Below are positions 1 through 8,140 of a DNA stretch of 64,000 nt, one piece after another (within the stretch, counting starts at the first letter, position 1; each line of letters opens with the position of its first letter). Source of the DNA: Amycolatopsis thailandensis (GTDB lineage Bacteria; Actinomycetota; Actinomycetes; Mycobacteriales; Pseudonocardiaceae); NCBI RefSeq assembly GCF_002234405.1, contig NZ_NMQT01000067.1:1-64000 (forward strand), given 5' to 3'. Below the pieces are notes generated by a model, which worked only from the letters and a program-made list of their open reading frames with translations, searched no databases and was not told the DNA's origin. The position numbers were made by a program, and so were the translations under genes.

Positions 1-2
1 TC

Positions 3-1493
3 GAACGCACGCTCGCGGCCGCGCGGACGACGCTCGAAGCGGGCGGGACGGAAGCGGCGGCGGATCTGCTGGCCAGCATCGACACCGACAAACTGGAAGT
101 CCCCCAGCACGCTTCCGTCGACCTGCTGCGCGGGCGGATCGCCTTCGTCCAGGGCGCGGACGGGGCCGTCCGGGGGCCGGAACTCATCCTGGGGGCCGCG
201 CGACGGCTCGCCACCGTCGACCCGGAACGGTCACGCGAGTGCTTCATCGCGGCGCTGGAGATGGGGCTCGTCGTCGGCAGGGCCGCGGGCGTGCTGGACC
301 GGGTACTCGACGCGGCCCGCTCGGCACCGGCGGCGTCGCGGACGCCGGATCTCCTCGACGCGCTCGTGCGGTTGGACACCGAGGGGCATCACACCGGCTT
401 ACCGGCGCTTCGCCAGGCCCTCACCGGCGACGACGCCGGCTGGACGCGGACACCGGCCTTGGCCACCGTGCTCGCGGGCGAACTGTGGGACATCGGCCTG
501 CACGCGACGATCGTCGACTGGCTGGTGCGGACCGGACGGGACACGGGCGCGCCGATGACCATCCGGCTCGGCCTGTCCCAGGTGGCGCTGCACGCGGTGC
601 TCACCGGGGATTTCGGGCGGGCGATGGCCGCGATCGCCGAGGAGGAGGCGATCGCCGACGCCGTCGGCGATCCGCCGCAGCTCTACCCGAGGGTGCATCT
701 CGCGGCGCTGCGCGGCCGCCGTCAAGAAGTGCTCCACCTGTCCGTCGAGGCGACGAAGCGGGGCAACGGCCAGCTGACCGCGAACGCCCACTGGGCGACG
801 GCCGTGCTGTACAACGGCCTCGCCGAATACCCGGCCGCGTTGGAGGCGGCGAAACGGGCCGTGGCGAGCGGCGATCTGTTCCTCACCGGCATCGCGCTGC
901 CCGAACTGGTGGAAGCCGCGGTCCGATGCGGTGAGGAGGCCGTCGCGCGATCGGCGCTGGAATCCTTGACACAGCGCACAGAACCCGCGGGAACCGCGTT
1001 CGCCCTCGGGGTGGAGGCGGGCGCGCGGGCGCTGCTCAGCGACGCGGAAGACGACTACCTGGAGTCTCTCGAGCAGCTGACGAACAGTCCGCTCCCGGCG
1101 CACCTCGCGCGGGCGCACCTGCGGTACGGGGAATGGCTGCGCCGCGCGGGCCGCCGTCGTGACGCACGCGAACACCTGCGCACCGCGCACGAACAGCTGT
1201 CGAAGATCGGGCTGGAGGCGTTCACCCGGCGGGCCGCCGACGAGCTGCGCGCGACCGGGGAAGTGGCGCGCGGCCGCTCCGAACGCTCCTACGACCACCT
1301 GACCATGCAGGAGATGCACATCGCGCGCCAGGTCGCGGCGGGCGCGACGTCGAAAGAGGTGGCGACGCGCCTGTTCGTCAGTCCTCGGACGGTGGACGCC
1401 CACCTCCGCAACATCTTCCGCAAACTCGGCATCACCTCGCGCAGGCAGCTCAGGGACATGCCTGATCTCGGTGAGTCCCCGGCCCAGGTCTAG
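3..1493 (+). CDS. LuxR-family transcriptional regulator, 5' partial (LAL-type C-terminus)
   Basis: The frame is open from base 3 with no start in the window, so the gene begins to the left; 496 codons are visible. Most of the visible protein is alpha-helical, Ala/Leu/Arg-rich TPR-like sequence. The last 60 residues form a LuxR-type HTH: an LTMQEMHIARQVAAG stretch, then SKEVATRLFVSPRTVDAHL and IFRKLGI. This layout is that of large ATP-binding regulators (LAL/MalT type), whose N-terminal ATPase would lie outside the window; that part is inference. Its TAG stop shares the CTAG tetranucleotide with the stop of the convergent lipoprotein gene. Confidence 0.85.
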   Translation, partial: ERTLAAARTTLEAGGTEAAADLLASIDTDKLEVPQHASVDLLRGRIAFVQGADGAVRGPELILGAARRLATVDPERSRECFIAALEMGLVVGRAAGVLDRVLDAARSAPAASRTPDLLDALVRLDTEGHHTGLPALRQALTGDDAGWTRTPALATVLAGELWDIGLHATIVDWLVRTGRDTGAPMTIRLGLSQVALHAVLTGDFGRAMAAIAEEEAIADAVGDPPQLYPRVHLAALRGRRQEVLHLSVEATKRGNGQLTANAHWATAVLYNGLAEYPAALEAAKRAVASGDLFLTGIALPELVEAAVRCGEEAVARSALESLTQRTEPAGTAFALGVEAGARALLSDAEDDYLESLEQLTNSPLPAHLARAHLRYGEWLRRAGRRRDAREHLRTAHEQLSKIGLEAFTRRAADELRATGEVARGRSERSYDHLTMQEMHIARQVAAGATSKEVATRLFVSPRTVDAHLRNIFRKLGITSRRQLRDMPDLGESPAQV

Positions 1494-2086
1494 AGCCTGC
1501 CGCCGAGGAGCTTCGCCAGCTCGCCGTAGCCGGGGATGTTGGCGCTCAGCGGACTGCCCGCGAGCGTCAAGTACGCGATCCGGGCCTCGCCCCGGCTCCG
1601 TTTCACGGTGGCCACCAGCGTGTCGAGGTCCTCACTCATGCACCAAAACGCCCCGTCCCCGGCGTCCGGCAAGGGCTTCGCCTGCCCCTCGCCAAGGCAT
1701 TGGTCCTCGGCGACGCCGAGCAAGGCCTCCGGCGCCGTGTTCCCGGGCGCGGCGGTCACCATGAGGCTGCCGACATCGGAACCGTCGTCGACACGGCTGA
1801 AGTCACAGGCGTAGTTGACGCTCTTCTGCCCTCGCATGACTTCCTGTTCCGCCGACCGATAGACGGCCTTCGAGCGCAACGCCCCTTGAAGTTCTTCGAC
1901 GCCGAGGAACACGCATGCCGCCGAAACGACCTCAGGCGAGGTCGCCGGAGCCCAAGTCGAAGAAGGGGCCGCCGCCGGACTCGGGGAAGACGCGGAAACC
2001 ACATTCCCTTCGCCTGCCGCACAAGAGCAACAGAAGGCCATCACCGACAACGAAAGCGCGGCGAAGAGCCGCGAGTTCTTTTTCAT
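1490..2086 (-). CDS. DUF3558-like lipoprotein
   Basis: A 198-residue protein with a short basic N-terminus (MKKNSRLF), a hydrophobic stretch and a Cys-rich signal end (MAFCCSC) fitting a lipoprotein signal. A Ser/Pro/Ala-rich linker follows, then a domain with conserved cysteines (AACVF, YACDF, EDQCLG, FWCMS), as in actinomycete DUF3558 lipoproteins. I chose the ATG at 2086 over the one at 2095 because a GGGGG run lies about 9 nt upstream of it. It would sit on the outer face of the membrane; its function is unknown. It is convergent with the LuxR gene, with overlapping stops. Confidence 0.7.
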   Translation of the reverse strand: MKKNSRLFAALSLSVMAFCCSCAAGEGNVVSASSPSPAAAPSSTWAPATSPEVVSAACVFLGVEELQGALRSKAVYRSAEQEVMRGQKSVNYACDFSRVDDGSDVGSLMVTAAPGNTAPEALLGVAEDQCLGEGQAKPLPDAGDGAFWCMSEDLDTLVATVKRSRGEARIAYLTLAGSPLSANIPGYGELAKLLGGRL

Positions 2087-2348
2087 GCCGAACATCCCCC
2101 ACCCAAAACCGAATCCTCCGAGTGGAGGTTACCCGGCCGATTCCTAATCGCGGATTCACCCCGGGAAGGATCCGATCACCCATTGTCGGAACTTTTCCGA
2201 CTTTTCACTTATCCGGTTTCCGCGTTCTCCGGCACCTCCGCCCGGTTCAAGCGGCGGTAGTGCGAGCGGGCTATGGCATCCGGCTGCCGACCGGCCCCAT
2301 AATCGCTGCCCGTGGTCCTTGTGTCCGTCCACCCGGGAGGCCGTCACC

Positions 2349-3431
2349 GTGAAAACACTGGACCGCGATCGCACTCCGGTACGGTTCACCGTCCTGACCT
2401 CGGTGACCGGTGGACTGGTGCTCGCCGGGATCCTCGCGTTGCTCCGCGGCGACGCGCTGATCGCGAAAGTGCCCGCCTGGACCGTTCTGGCCGCGGGCTC
2501 GCTGGCCGCGATCCCCCTGATGCTGCGCCGAGCGCCGTGGACCAGGCGGCCGCGCCAGGCGTTCCTGGTAACCTCGGCCTTCAGCCAGAAGTACTGGGTC
2601 GCCGGTTTCGTGCAACGCGTGCACGTCGCGCTGGACCGCAGCGGTATCGACCTGGTGCTGAAGGTGCCCGACCGGGATTACGACGCCGCCGCGCAGGCAC
2701 ACCACCTGCGCAGGATCCTGGCCGCGCGCCGCGGTTATCTCGGCGGGATCATCGTCGCGACCGAAGTGCACCGGCTACGTCCGGATCTGGTCGAATTCTG
2801 CTCCGAATTGGCCCTGCCGGTGGTTTTCACCGACATCGAACCTTTCGACGACGAAACCGACTACCCCGCCAACACCACCTTCGTCGGCTATCTCAGTCGC
2901 GATCTCGGAAACCTCGCTGGTCGGTGGCTGGTCACGCATTTCCGGCAACGGAACACGCGACGGCCACACGTGCTGATCGTGGCCAGCCAACAGCATCCAG
3001 CGCGGCAAGACCATTGCGCGAGCGTTCTCCGGACGGAGTTGACCGACGTTTCGATCACCATCGACGACAGCTGCGCCTTTCAGCGGCCCCGCGCCTACGA
3101 CGCCGTGCAGTCCCACATTCGCCTGCTGGCCGCGAAGCAAGGACACCTGGACGCCGTTTTCTGCACCAACGACGAGATGGCGCTGGGGGCCGTCGACGCG
3201 CTTCGGGCGACGACCTCCCCGGTCACGGCGGACACCGTGGTCATCGGTGTGGACGGAACCACCGAGGCACGCACCCTGATCGACACCGGAACGAGCCCCT
3301 TGCGGGCCACCGTCGTCCAGGATTCCCACAGCCTGGCCGAAAGTGTGGTCCACGCGCTGGAATCCATGCACGAACGACGCAAGGCGACCAAACGCACCGT
3401 GCTCACTCCGGAGATCTACGAAATCAAGTGA
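2349..3431 (+). CDS. Membrane-tethered periplasmic-binding-protein-like protein
   Basis: A GTG start at 2349 follows GGAGG at 2336-2340. Of 360 residues, roughly 13-33 and 42-59 are hydrophobic and should form a hairpin anchor with an Arg-rich end. The rest reads like a type I periplasmic binding (LacI/RbsB-type) domain: RRGYLGGIIVATEV, LPVVFTDIEP, GHLDAVFCTNDEMALGAVDAL and VIGVDGTTEA. There is no HTH and no cleavable lipoprotein signal, so it is neither a LacI regulator nor an ordinary ABC solute receptor. No permease is adjacent. A sugar-sensing or scaffold role is a guess. Confidence 0.65.
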   Translation: MKTLDRDRTPVRFTVLTSVTGGLVLAGILALLRGDALIAKVPAWTVLAAGSLAAIPLMLRRAPWTRRPRQAFLVTSAFSQKYWVAGFVQRVHVALDRSGIDLVLKVPDRDYDAAAQAHHLRRILAARRGYLGGIIVATEVHRLRPDLVEFCSELALPVVFTDIEPFDDETDYPANTTFVGYLSRDLGNLAGRWLVTHFRQRNTRRPHVLIVASQQHPARQDHCASVLRTELTDVSITIDDSCAFQRPRAYDAVQSHIRLLAAKQGHLDAVFCTNDEMALGAVDALRATTSPVTADTVVIGVDGTTEARTLIDTGTSPLRATVVQDSHSLAESVVHALESMHERRKATKRTVLTPEIYEIK

Positions 3432-3507
3432 GGGACACGACGAAATCATAGAGTCGACGATGTGGGTACTCTCGAATCGAGCGGAATTTCGACCAAGGGG
3501 AGGAAAC

Positions 3508-4020
3508 ATGTCGGAAAACGATTCGATCCCGGCCCGTCAGGCCGCCGTCGCACTCGCCACGGACCGGTTCGGCGCCGACCACCGGGAGACCTTGAAAACC
3601 CGGAACCTGCTCGGCTTCGCCCTGCACCGCGCTGGCAGAGTGGAAGAAGCCGAACGTGAGCTACGTGCCGCGAAGGACGACTGTTCCCGCGTTCTCGGTG
3701 CGACCGATTCGGAAACCCTGTTCGGCCACAGTCTCCTGGCGTATCTCCTGCTCGACTCCGGCAACGTGTCCGAAGCGGCTCAGCAGCAACGCGCGCTGAT
3801 CGAGGCGTCGGAAACCGCTCTCGGCGAGCGCGACCCCATCACTCTCGGCCGACGCGTGAACCACGGGGTAATGCTCTACCACCTCGGCCGGCTGGAAGCC
3901 GCCGAACGAGAACAACGCTCCACCCTGGAACTGTGCGAACAAGTCCTCGGCGCCCAGCACCCCGCCACCTCCGCCTGCCGGCTCAGCCTGCGAACGATTC
4001 GGGACGCTCCCCCCGAATAG
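3508..4020 (+). CDS. Tetratricopeptide-repeat protein (kinesin-light-chain type)
   Basis: A 170-residue protein from an ATG preceded by AGGGGAGGAAAC. It holds about three TPR_10/TPR_12-type repeats with the typical phrases FGADHRETLKTRNLLG, GATDSETLFGHSLLAYLL, GERDPITLGRRVNHG and GAQHPATSACRLSL, and GRVEEAERELR-like helices between them. No enzymatic domain is present. Such short TPR proteins are usually cytoplasmic interaction modules, and in actinomycetes often relatives of the C-terminal part of SARP or NB-ARC regulators. It is convergent with the cupin gene, with a 10-nt gap. The partner is unknown. Confidence 0.75.
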   Translation: MSENDSIPARQAAVALATDRFGADHRETLKTRNLLGFALHRAGRVEEAERELRAAKDDCSRVLGATDSETLFGHSLLAYLLLDSGNVSEAAQQQRALIEASETALGERDPITLGRRVNHGVMLYHLGRLEAAEREQRSTLELCEQVLGAQHPATSACRLSLRTIRDAPPE

Positions 4021-4030
4021 CCGGGTTCGG

Positions 4031-4498
4031 TCATCCCCGCTCGTCCCATTCCGGCGCGTCGACGAAGTGGACGTCGTACCGTTCGTGGATTCGCTCGATC
4101 TCCGCCGGCTCGACGTCTCCGCGAAGAATGCCGGGCAGCGCGCGGAAATATTCGAACCGTTCGACGCCGGGCGCCAACGTGATGAGGACGTCCGCGGCCA
4201 GCTCCGGCGGCGCCGCGAAAGCGTGCCGGACACCCGGTGGGATCACGACGTAGCCGCCTCGCTCGACAGTGACCATTTCGCTGCCCACCAGCATCCGCAG
4301 CGCCCCGCCGAGGACGTAAAAGGCCTCCGCGGATTTCTTGTGGTAGTGCGGTTTCGTACCGGCTTCCCCAGCCCGCAAGGAAAGCCGGTTCGCGCCGAGG
4401 AGCCCGCCTGTGTGCTCGCCATCGGCAAGCAACCACAGCGCGGGCTTCTCGATGACCTCCGCGTCCTTCTCCTGCAACACCCAAGCTTCGCGTGCCAT
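4031..4498 (-). CDS. Cupin-domain protein
   Basis: A 155-residue single-domain cupin. Motif 1 is seen as THYHKKSAEAFYVLGG-like sequence (PHYHKKSAEAFYVLGGAL) and motif 2 as VVIPPGVRHAF, giving His/His/Glu and His metal ligands. The start at 4498 is preferred because GGGGGT lies just upstream; an in-frame ATG at 4510 overlaps the operator region. The gene diverges from a marR gene across a 70-bp spacer with two palindromes, so MarR control is likely. The reaction is unknown; it could be a dioxygenase, isomerase or small-molecule binder. Confidence 0.75.
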   Translation of the reverse strand: MAREAWVLQEKDAEVIEKPALWLLADGEHTGGLLGANRLSLRAGEAGTKPHYHKKSAEAFYVLGGALRMLVGSEMVTVERGGYVVIPPGVRHAFAAPPELAADVLITLAPGVERFEYFRALPGILRGDVEPAEIERIHERYDVHFVDAPEWDERG

Positions 4499-4513
4499 CG
4501 CAACCCCCATCTA

Positions 4514-4528
4514 GTTGAAGTCTTCAAC
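4514..4528. promoter_or_regulatory. Perfect 15-bp palindrome, likely MarR operator
   Basis: GTTGAAG-T-CTTCAAC is a perfect inverted repeat with a 1-nt centre, just upstream of the cupin start. Its spacing and AT-rich core fit a MarR dimer site, and the adjacent divergent gene encodes a MarR protein. Confidence 0.6.
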
Positions 4529-4547
4529 CAAAGCTAGACCGAAGTGA

Positions 4548-4560
4548 TTGAAGGCGTCAA
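4548..4560. promoter_or_regulatory. Second, imperfect MarR-type operator
   Basis: TTGAAGGCGTCAA repeats the left half of the palindrome at 4514-4528 and keeps TTGA/TCAA symmetry. It lies about 10 nt upstream of the likely marR start, so it suits autorepression. Confidence 0.5.
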
Positions 4561-4568
4561 CTGTTACC

Positions 4569-5027
4569 GTGGACACCGTGACCAACTGGCTCGACACCGA
4601 CCAGCAGCGTGACTGGCGTGCGTTCATCGAAGGATCCGTCCGGTTCGTCGACCTGCTCGACCGTCGGCTACGCGAGCAGCACGGGCTTTCCTTGGCGGAG
4701 TACGAACTCCTGGTGCGACTGTCCGAAGCCGACGACGGCTCGATGCGCATGGCGGACCTCGCGAAGTCGGCGTACTACTCGCGCAGCCGGCTCTCGCACC
4801 GCGTCAACGGCCTGGAGGTCCGCGGCCTGGTCCGACGGGAGACGACCGCCGACGACGGCCGCGGCGTGCGCGCGCGGCTCACCGACGAAGGGCGCGAAAC
4901 CCTGCTTCGCGCGGCTCCGGACAACCTCCGCACCGTCCGCGCGCACTTCGTCGACGTGATCGAACCCGAAGACCTGCGGGCGATCGGGCGCGCCATGCGC
5001 GCCGTCTCCGAACAACTCGACTCGTGA
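4569..5027 (+). CDS. MarR-family transcriptional regulator
   Basis: About 152 residues. The winged helix is clear: LSLAEYELLVRLSEA, MRMADLAKSAYYSRSRLSHRVNGLEVRGLVRRE, then the wing DDGRGVRARLTDEGRE. A TTG at 4548 would lie inside the palindrome, so the GTG at 4569 (or 4578) is the likelier start; no strong Shine-Dalgarno is seen, so the transcript may be nearly leaderless. It is divergent from a cupin gene that it probably represses. Ligands of MarR proteins are often phenolics or oxidants, but nothing here says which. Confidence 0.85.
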   Translation: MDTVTNWLDTDQQRDWRAFIEGSVRFVDLLDRRLREQHGLSLAEYELLVRLSEADDGSMRMADLAKSAYYSRSRLSHRVNGLEVRGLVRRETTADDGRGVRARLTDEGRETLLRAAPDNLRTVRAHFVDVIEPEDLRAIGRAMRAVSEQLDS

Positions 5028-5220
5028 GCGAATGTGGCGTACTCGGCCGCCGTGCCTCCCCGCGTCGGGCGTCCTGCCCTGACCGCCGAGCAGGCCTTCT
5101 TTGCCGCCTTGAGGGCAGGGTTCCGAACCGGCCAGCGGGCCGTTCGCGGCCCGAGTGTCCACATGGGACACTTGAGGGCGATTGAGCGTCCGGTTTATGC
5201 CTGTATGGCCCGTTCTACAG

Positions 5221-5272
5221 GGGGTCGTGAGTGGTAAGGAGGGTTAGAACCCTCCTTACCACTCACGACCCC
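5221..5272. repeat. Perfect 52-bp palindrome (25-bp arms, 2-nt centre)
   Basis: The left arm starts GGGGTCGTGAGTGG and the right arm is its exact complement, ending CCACTCACGACCCC. It lies between the 3' ends of marR (+) and the P450 gene (-). It could terminate transcription from both sides and belongs to the palindrome set described in the findings. Confidence 0.9.
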
Positions 5273-5529
5273 TTCGTAAAGTGCCCAAAACGGGCGTGCC
5301 GACCGGAAAGAGTGTCTCTTGTGGACGGTCGAGGTCGCGATCGGCTCCCCCCAGACCAGTTCAGGCCGTGCCGCACACTCACGACCACCCTGACCCGACA
5401 CGCCCAGCAGGACCCAACATCGCGAACCCACCAGATACACGAGCGGCCGAGCACGGCACCGCTGCTCGGTGGACATCGTCGCCTTGCGGATGATCGAAGG
5501 TTCATGCACGACTCTGCTGCAGGGGAAGC
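5273..5529. other. Intergenic stretch without a recognisable gene
   Basis: Several frames stay open by chance at this GC content, but none has a ribosome site, a recognisable domain or consistent third-position GC. I see no promoter or repeat beyond the palindrome to the left. Confidence 0.5.
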
Positions 5530-5643
5530 CCGATCGAATCCGGCTTCGCGGCTTCAAAGCCGGAGACCAAGGTCGTCTTCACCGGCAGCCAGAACTTCAA
5601 CAATCCGTCCCTGCACGACAACGACGAGAACGTCGGCGAGGGC
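5530..5643 (+). pseudogene. Remnant of a phospholipase D-like (HKD) protein
   Basis: One frame reads KVVFTGSQNFNNPSLHDNDEN, which matches the G-S-x-N-F/W-x-x-x-S-L-x-x-N-D-E block that follows the second HKD motif in phospholipase D-family proteins. The upstream HxK part and any start codon are missing, and the frame runs on into unrelated sequence. I read it as a decayed 3' fragment. The family call rests only on this phrase. Confidence 0.45.
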
Positions 5644-5688
5644 AGCAGAGGAGGGCGGCACGCGACGGCGTGCCGCCCCCCTTCGGCA

Positions 5689-6903
5689 TCACCAGGTGAC
5701 GGGCAGCTCCCGCACCGTGTAAAAGATCGCGTTCTCGTCGAATTCCAGTTCGCGCAAGGGTTTCGCCAGGGTCAGGGTCGGCACGCGCCGGAAGAGCGTG
5801 CCGAAGACGACCTGAAGCTCCACTCGCGCCAGCGGAGCGCCCAGGCACAGATGCCTGCCGTAACCGAACGCGAGATGGTGCCGGGGTTTGCGGCGGACGT
5901 CGAGCAGGCCGGGGTCCGGGAAGACGGAGTGATCCCAGTTGGCGGTGCTTTTCACCGCGATGATGCCTTCGCCGGCGCGGATGAGCCGGCCGCCGATCTT
6001 CAGGTCTTCTCGCGCGACACGGCGGGCTTCGGTGTGGGTGACGGACAGATGGCGCAAGAGTTCTTCCACGGCATCGGCCACCACCGCGGGATCTTCGCTG
6101 TCCCGGACGGCGCGCAGCTGATCCGGATGGGTCAGCAGCGCGACTGTGCCCAAAGTGATCATGCTCGCGGTCGTGTCGTGCCCTGCCACCAGAAGCAGCT
6201 GGCCCAGTGTCGCGATCTCGTGTGGCGTCATCGCGCCGGTCCGGAATTGCCCCACGGTCAAGGCACTGAGCAGGTCTTCGCCCGGCTCGGCGTCCCGTTC
6301 CAGCACCAGGTTCTCCAGGTAGGTGTTCAGCTGTTCGCTGGCGGCCAGCGCTTTCCCGGGATCGCCTTCGTCCATGACGAGTGTCCGGGCGACTCCTTGG
6401 AAGTAGTCGCGGTCGGCGTAGGGCACGCCCAGCAGTTCGCAGATCACCTGTGACGGGGCCGGTAACGCGAAAGCCTCGACCAGATCCACCAGCCGCGGAC
6501 CGGCGAGCATTTCGTCGACGAGGTCGTCGACGATCCGCTGGATCGCGGGCCGCAGAGCCTCCATCTTCTTGATCGTGAACTCCGGCGTCAGCAGCCGCCG
6601 CTGCACGGTGTGTTCCGGCGCGTCCATCTGCATCAACGTTTTCATCCTGGTGTCGCGGGCCTTGCTCACCGGATTGGTGTGCGGGAAGGCGGGTCGCGTG
6701 GCGTCGACACTGACGCGCGGGTCGGCCAGCACCGCACGCACATCCTCGTGCCGAGTGACCAGCCACGGCGTGCTGCCGTCCCACAACCGCACCCGGGACA
6801 CCGGATCGAACTCGGCCAGCCGGGTCAGTTCCGGCGGCGGCGCGAGCGGGCAACCGGCCGCGCGAGCCATCGGGAACTGGGGCACCGTTTTGTCGTCTGT
6901 CAT
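5689..6903 (-). CDS. Cytochrome P450 (bacterial class, CYP105/107-like)
   Basis: A 404-residue P450 with all landmarks: N-terminal FPMARAAGCPLAPPPEL, I-helix AGHDTT near residue 240, ExxR as EELLR, and heme loop FGYGRHLCLG with the thiolate Cys near 353. The ATG at 6903 has GGGAGG upstream; an earlier in-frame start lacks one. It is soluble and would need ferredoxin and reductase, neither of which is adjacent. A VOC-family gene diverges from it across 82 bp. The N-terminus is typical of CYP105 enzymes, which often hydroxylate xenobiotics or polyketides; the substrate cannot be told. Confidence 0.92.
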   Translation of the reverse strand: MTDDKTVPQFPMARAAGCPLAPPPELTRLAEFDPVSRVRLWDGSTPWLVTRHEDVRAVLADPRVSVDATRPAFPHTNPVSKARDTRMKTLMQMDAPEHTVQRRLLTPEFTIKKMEALRPAIQRIVDDLVDEMLAGPRLVDLVEAFALPAPSQVICELLGVPYADRDYFQGVARTLVMDEGDPGKALAASEQLNTYLENLVLERDAEPGEDLLSALTVGQFRTGAMTPHEIATLGQLLLVAGHDTTASMITLGTVALLTHPDQLRAVRDSEDPAVVADAVEELLRHLSVTHTEARRVAREDLKIGGRLIRAGEGIIAVKSTANWDHSVFPDPGLLDVRRKPRHHLAFGYGRHLCLGAPLARVELQVVFGTLFRRVPTLTLAKPLRELEFDENAIFYTVRELPVTW

Positions 6904-6985
6904 GGAATCCTCCCGGTGTCGGCATTCGTGCCTTCGCAGCATGGCGGCGCGGGAGACCCCGGCAATCGGACAAAAAGGATGTGAT

Positions 6986-7378
6986 ATGCGTCATATGCAA
7001 AGCCGTCGGCCGCGAATCGCCGTCGTGGTGGTGGACTGCCCCGACCCGCAAGCCCTCGCACCCTTCTACGAAGCGCTTCTAGGCGTGAGCCGCGCAAGGG
7101 ACGGCGCGGACCATGTGCGGCTGGCACTGGGCGACGGCCAGCCGGATCTCGCCCTCCATCGCACCGATCATCACGTCCGCCCGGACTGGAAGCGGGGCGA
7201 GCCCGCGCAGCAGCTGCACCTCGATCTCCTCGTGGCCGACCTGGACGAAGCCGAGCAGGAGGTGCTCACCCTCGGCGGGCGCCTGCTCGACGGTTCCGAC
7301 AAGCCCATCGGATACCGCGTCTACGCCGATCCGGTCGGGCATCCGTTCTGCCTGGTCACCCCGGAGGGGCTTGGCTGA
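6986..7378 (+). CDS. VOC-superfamily (glyoxalase-like) protein
   Basis: A 130-residue protein with AAGGA before the ATG. It shows paired beta-alpha-beta-beta-beta modules: RIAVVVVDCPDPQALAPFYEALLG, LHLDLLVADLDEAEQEVLTLGG and a closing YADPVGHPFCLV. The His in LHLDL and the PxGHPF segment fit a glyoxalase_6-type fold used by dioxygenases, lyases and resistance proteins. It is divergent from the P450 gene, so they may share regulation. The reaction is unknown. Confidence 0.75.
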   Translation: MRHMQSRRPRIAVVVVDCPDPQALAPFYEALLGVSRARDGADHVRLALGDGQPDLALHRTDHHVRPDWKRGEPAQQLHLDLLVADLDEAEQEVLTLGGRLLDGSDKPIGYRVYADPVGHPFCLVTPEGLG

Positions 7379-7416
7379 CTCGCCGAAGCCGTCGCCCAGT
7401 CGTCGGCGTCACATTA

Positions 7417-7429
7417 AATGTCAGACATT
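7417..7429. promoter_or_regulatory. Palindrome AATGTCAGACATT, likely GntR operator
   Basis: A perfect 13-bp inverted repeat 18 bp upstream of the gntR start. The core GT-CAG-AC fits the FadR-subfamily half-site pattern (GT-N3-AC), so autoregulation of the gntR-MFS operon is likely. Confidence 0.55.
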
Positions 7430-7447
7430 CGGTGTTAGGGTCCCCTT

Positions 7448-8140
7448 ATGAACGAACTGCGTGCGCCGCGCCGGGTCGCGAGCTTGTCGGCGCAATTGGT
7501 GGACACCCTCCGCGAGAAGATCGCCTCCGGCGCCTGGCCCGTGGGGACGCGGATCCCGCCCGAACACGATCTGGTCGAGCAGCTCGGCGTCGGGCGCACG
7601 ACGGTGCGCGAGGCGCTCGGCGCGCTGGCGCATCTGGGTTTGCTGGAAGCCCGGCGGGGCGACGGAACCTACGTCCGGGCGTCGAGCGAAATGCACTCGG
7701 TCCTGTTGAGGCGCGCCGACGCTTCCCGGCAAAGCGACGTGCTGGAACTTCGCGCGGTGCTGGAGGAGTACGCCTCGGGCCTGGCCGCGGCGCGGCGCAC
7801 CGAGGAAGACCTGGTCCGTCTCCGGCGGCTCCTCGACGAGGCCGAGACGATCGCGGGCTCCCAGGAGGTGACCCTCGCCGCGGAGGCCGACGTGCGCTTC
7901 CATCAGGCCGTGGTGAAGGCCGGCGGGAACCCTTTGCTCACCGAGGTTTACGACGTCCTCAGCACGGCGGTCGCCGAGCAGATCGGCGACACGCTGTGGC
8001 CCGCCGCGACCGCCGCCGAGCATGCCGATCTGCACCGGAGTCTCGTCGAGGCGATCGCCGCCCGCGACGAGGTCGGCGCCCGCTACCGCGCCGCCGAGAT
8101 CGTGAAGCTCACCGAGACCGGAACGGACCGCCGGAAATGA
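7448..8140 (+). CDS. GntR-family regulator, FadR subgroup
   Basis: A 230-residue regulator. The N-terminal winged helix reads IASGAWPVGTRIPPEHDLVEQLGVGRTTVREAL then LGLLEARRGDGTYVR. The C-terminal FCD domain carries DVRFHQAVVKAGGNPLL and AEHADLHRSLVEAI, with the His residues that usually hold a metal ion next to a carboxylate ligand. Its stop overlaps the transporter start (ATGA), so both form one operon. The palindrome upstream is a likely operator. The ligand is unknown. Confidence 0.9.
   Translation: MNELRAPRRVASLSAQLVDTLREKIASGAWPVGTRIPPEHDLVEQLGVGRTTVREALGALAHLGLLEARRGDGTYVRASSEMHSVLLRRADASRQSDVLELRAVLEEYASGLAAARRTEEDLVRLRRLLDEAETIAGSQEVTLAAEADVRFHQAVVKAGGNPLLTEVYDVLSTAVAEQIGDTLWPAATAAEHADLHRSLVEAIAARDEVGARYRAAEIVKLTETGTDRRK

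Noticed and set aside
5689..7378. P450 plus VOC gene as part of an antibiotic cluster
   Set aside because: No polyketide, peptide or terpene synthase genes occur in the window, and no ferredoxin accompanies the P450. There is nothing to support a biosynthetic cluster call.
7432..8136. N-terminal extension of the MFS transporter through the gntR region
   Set aside because: It is an out-of-frame reading of gntR; the real start is the ATG overlapping the gntR stop at 8137.
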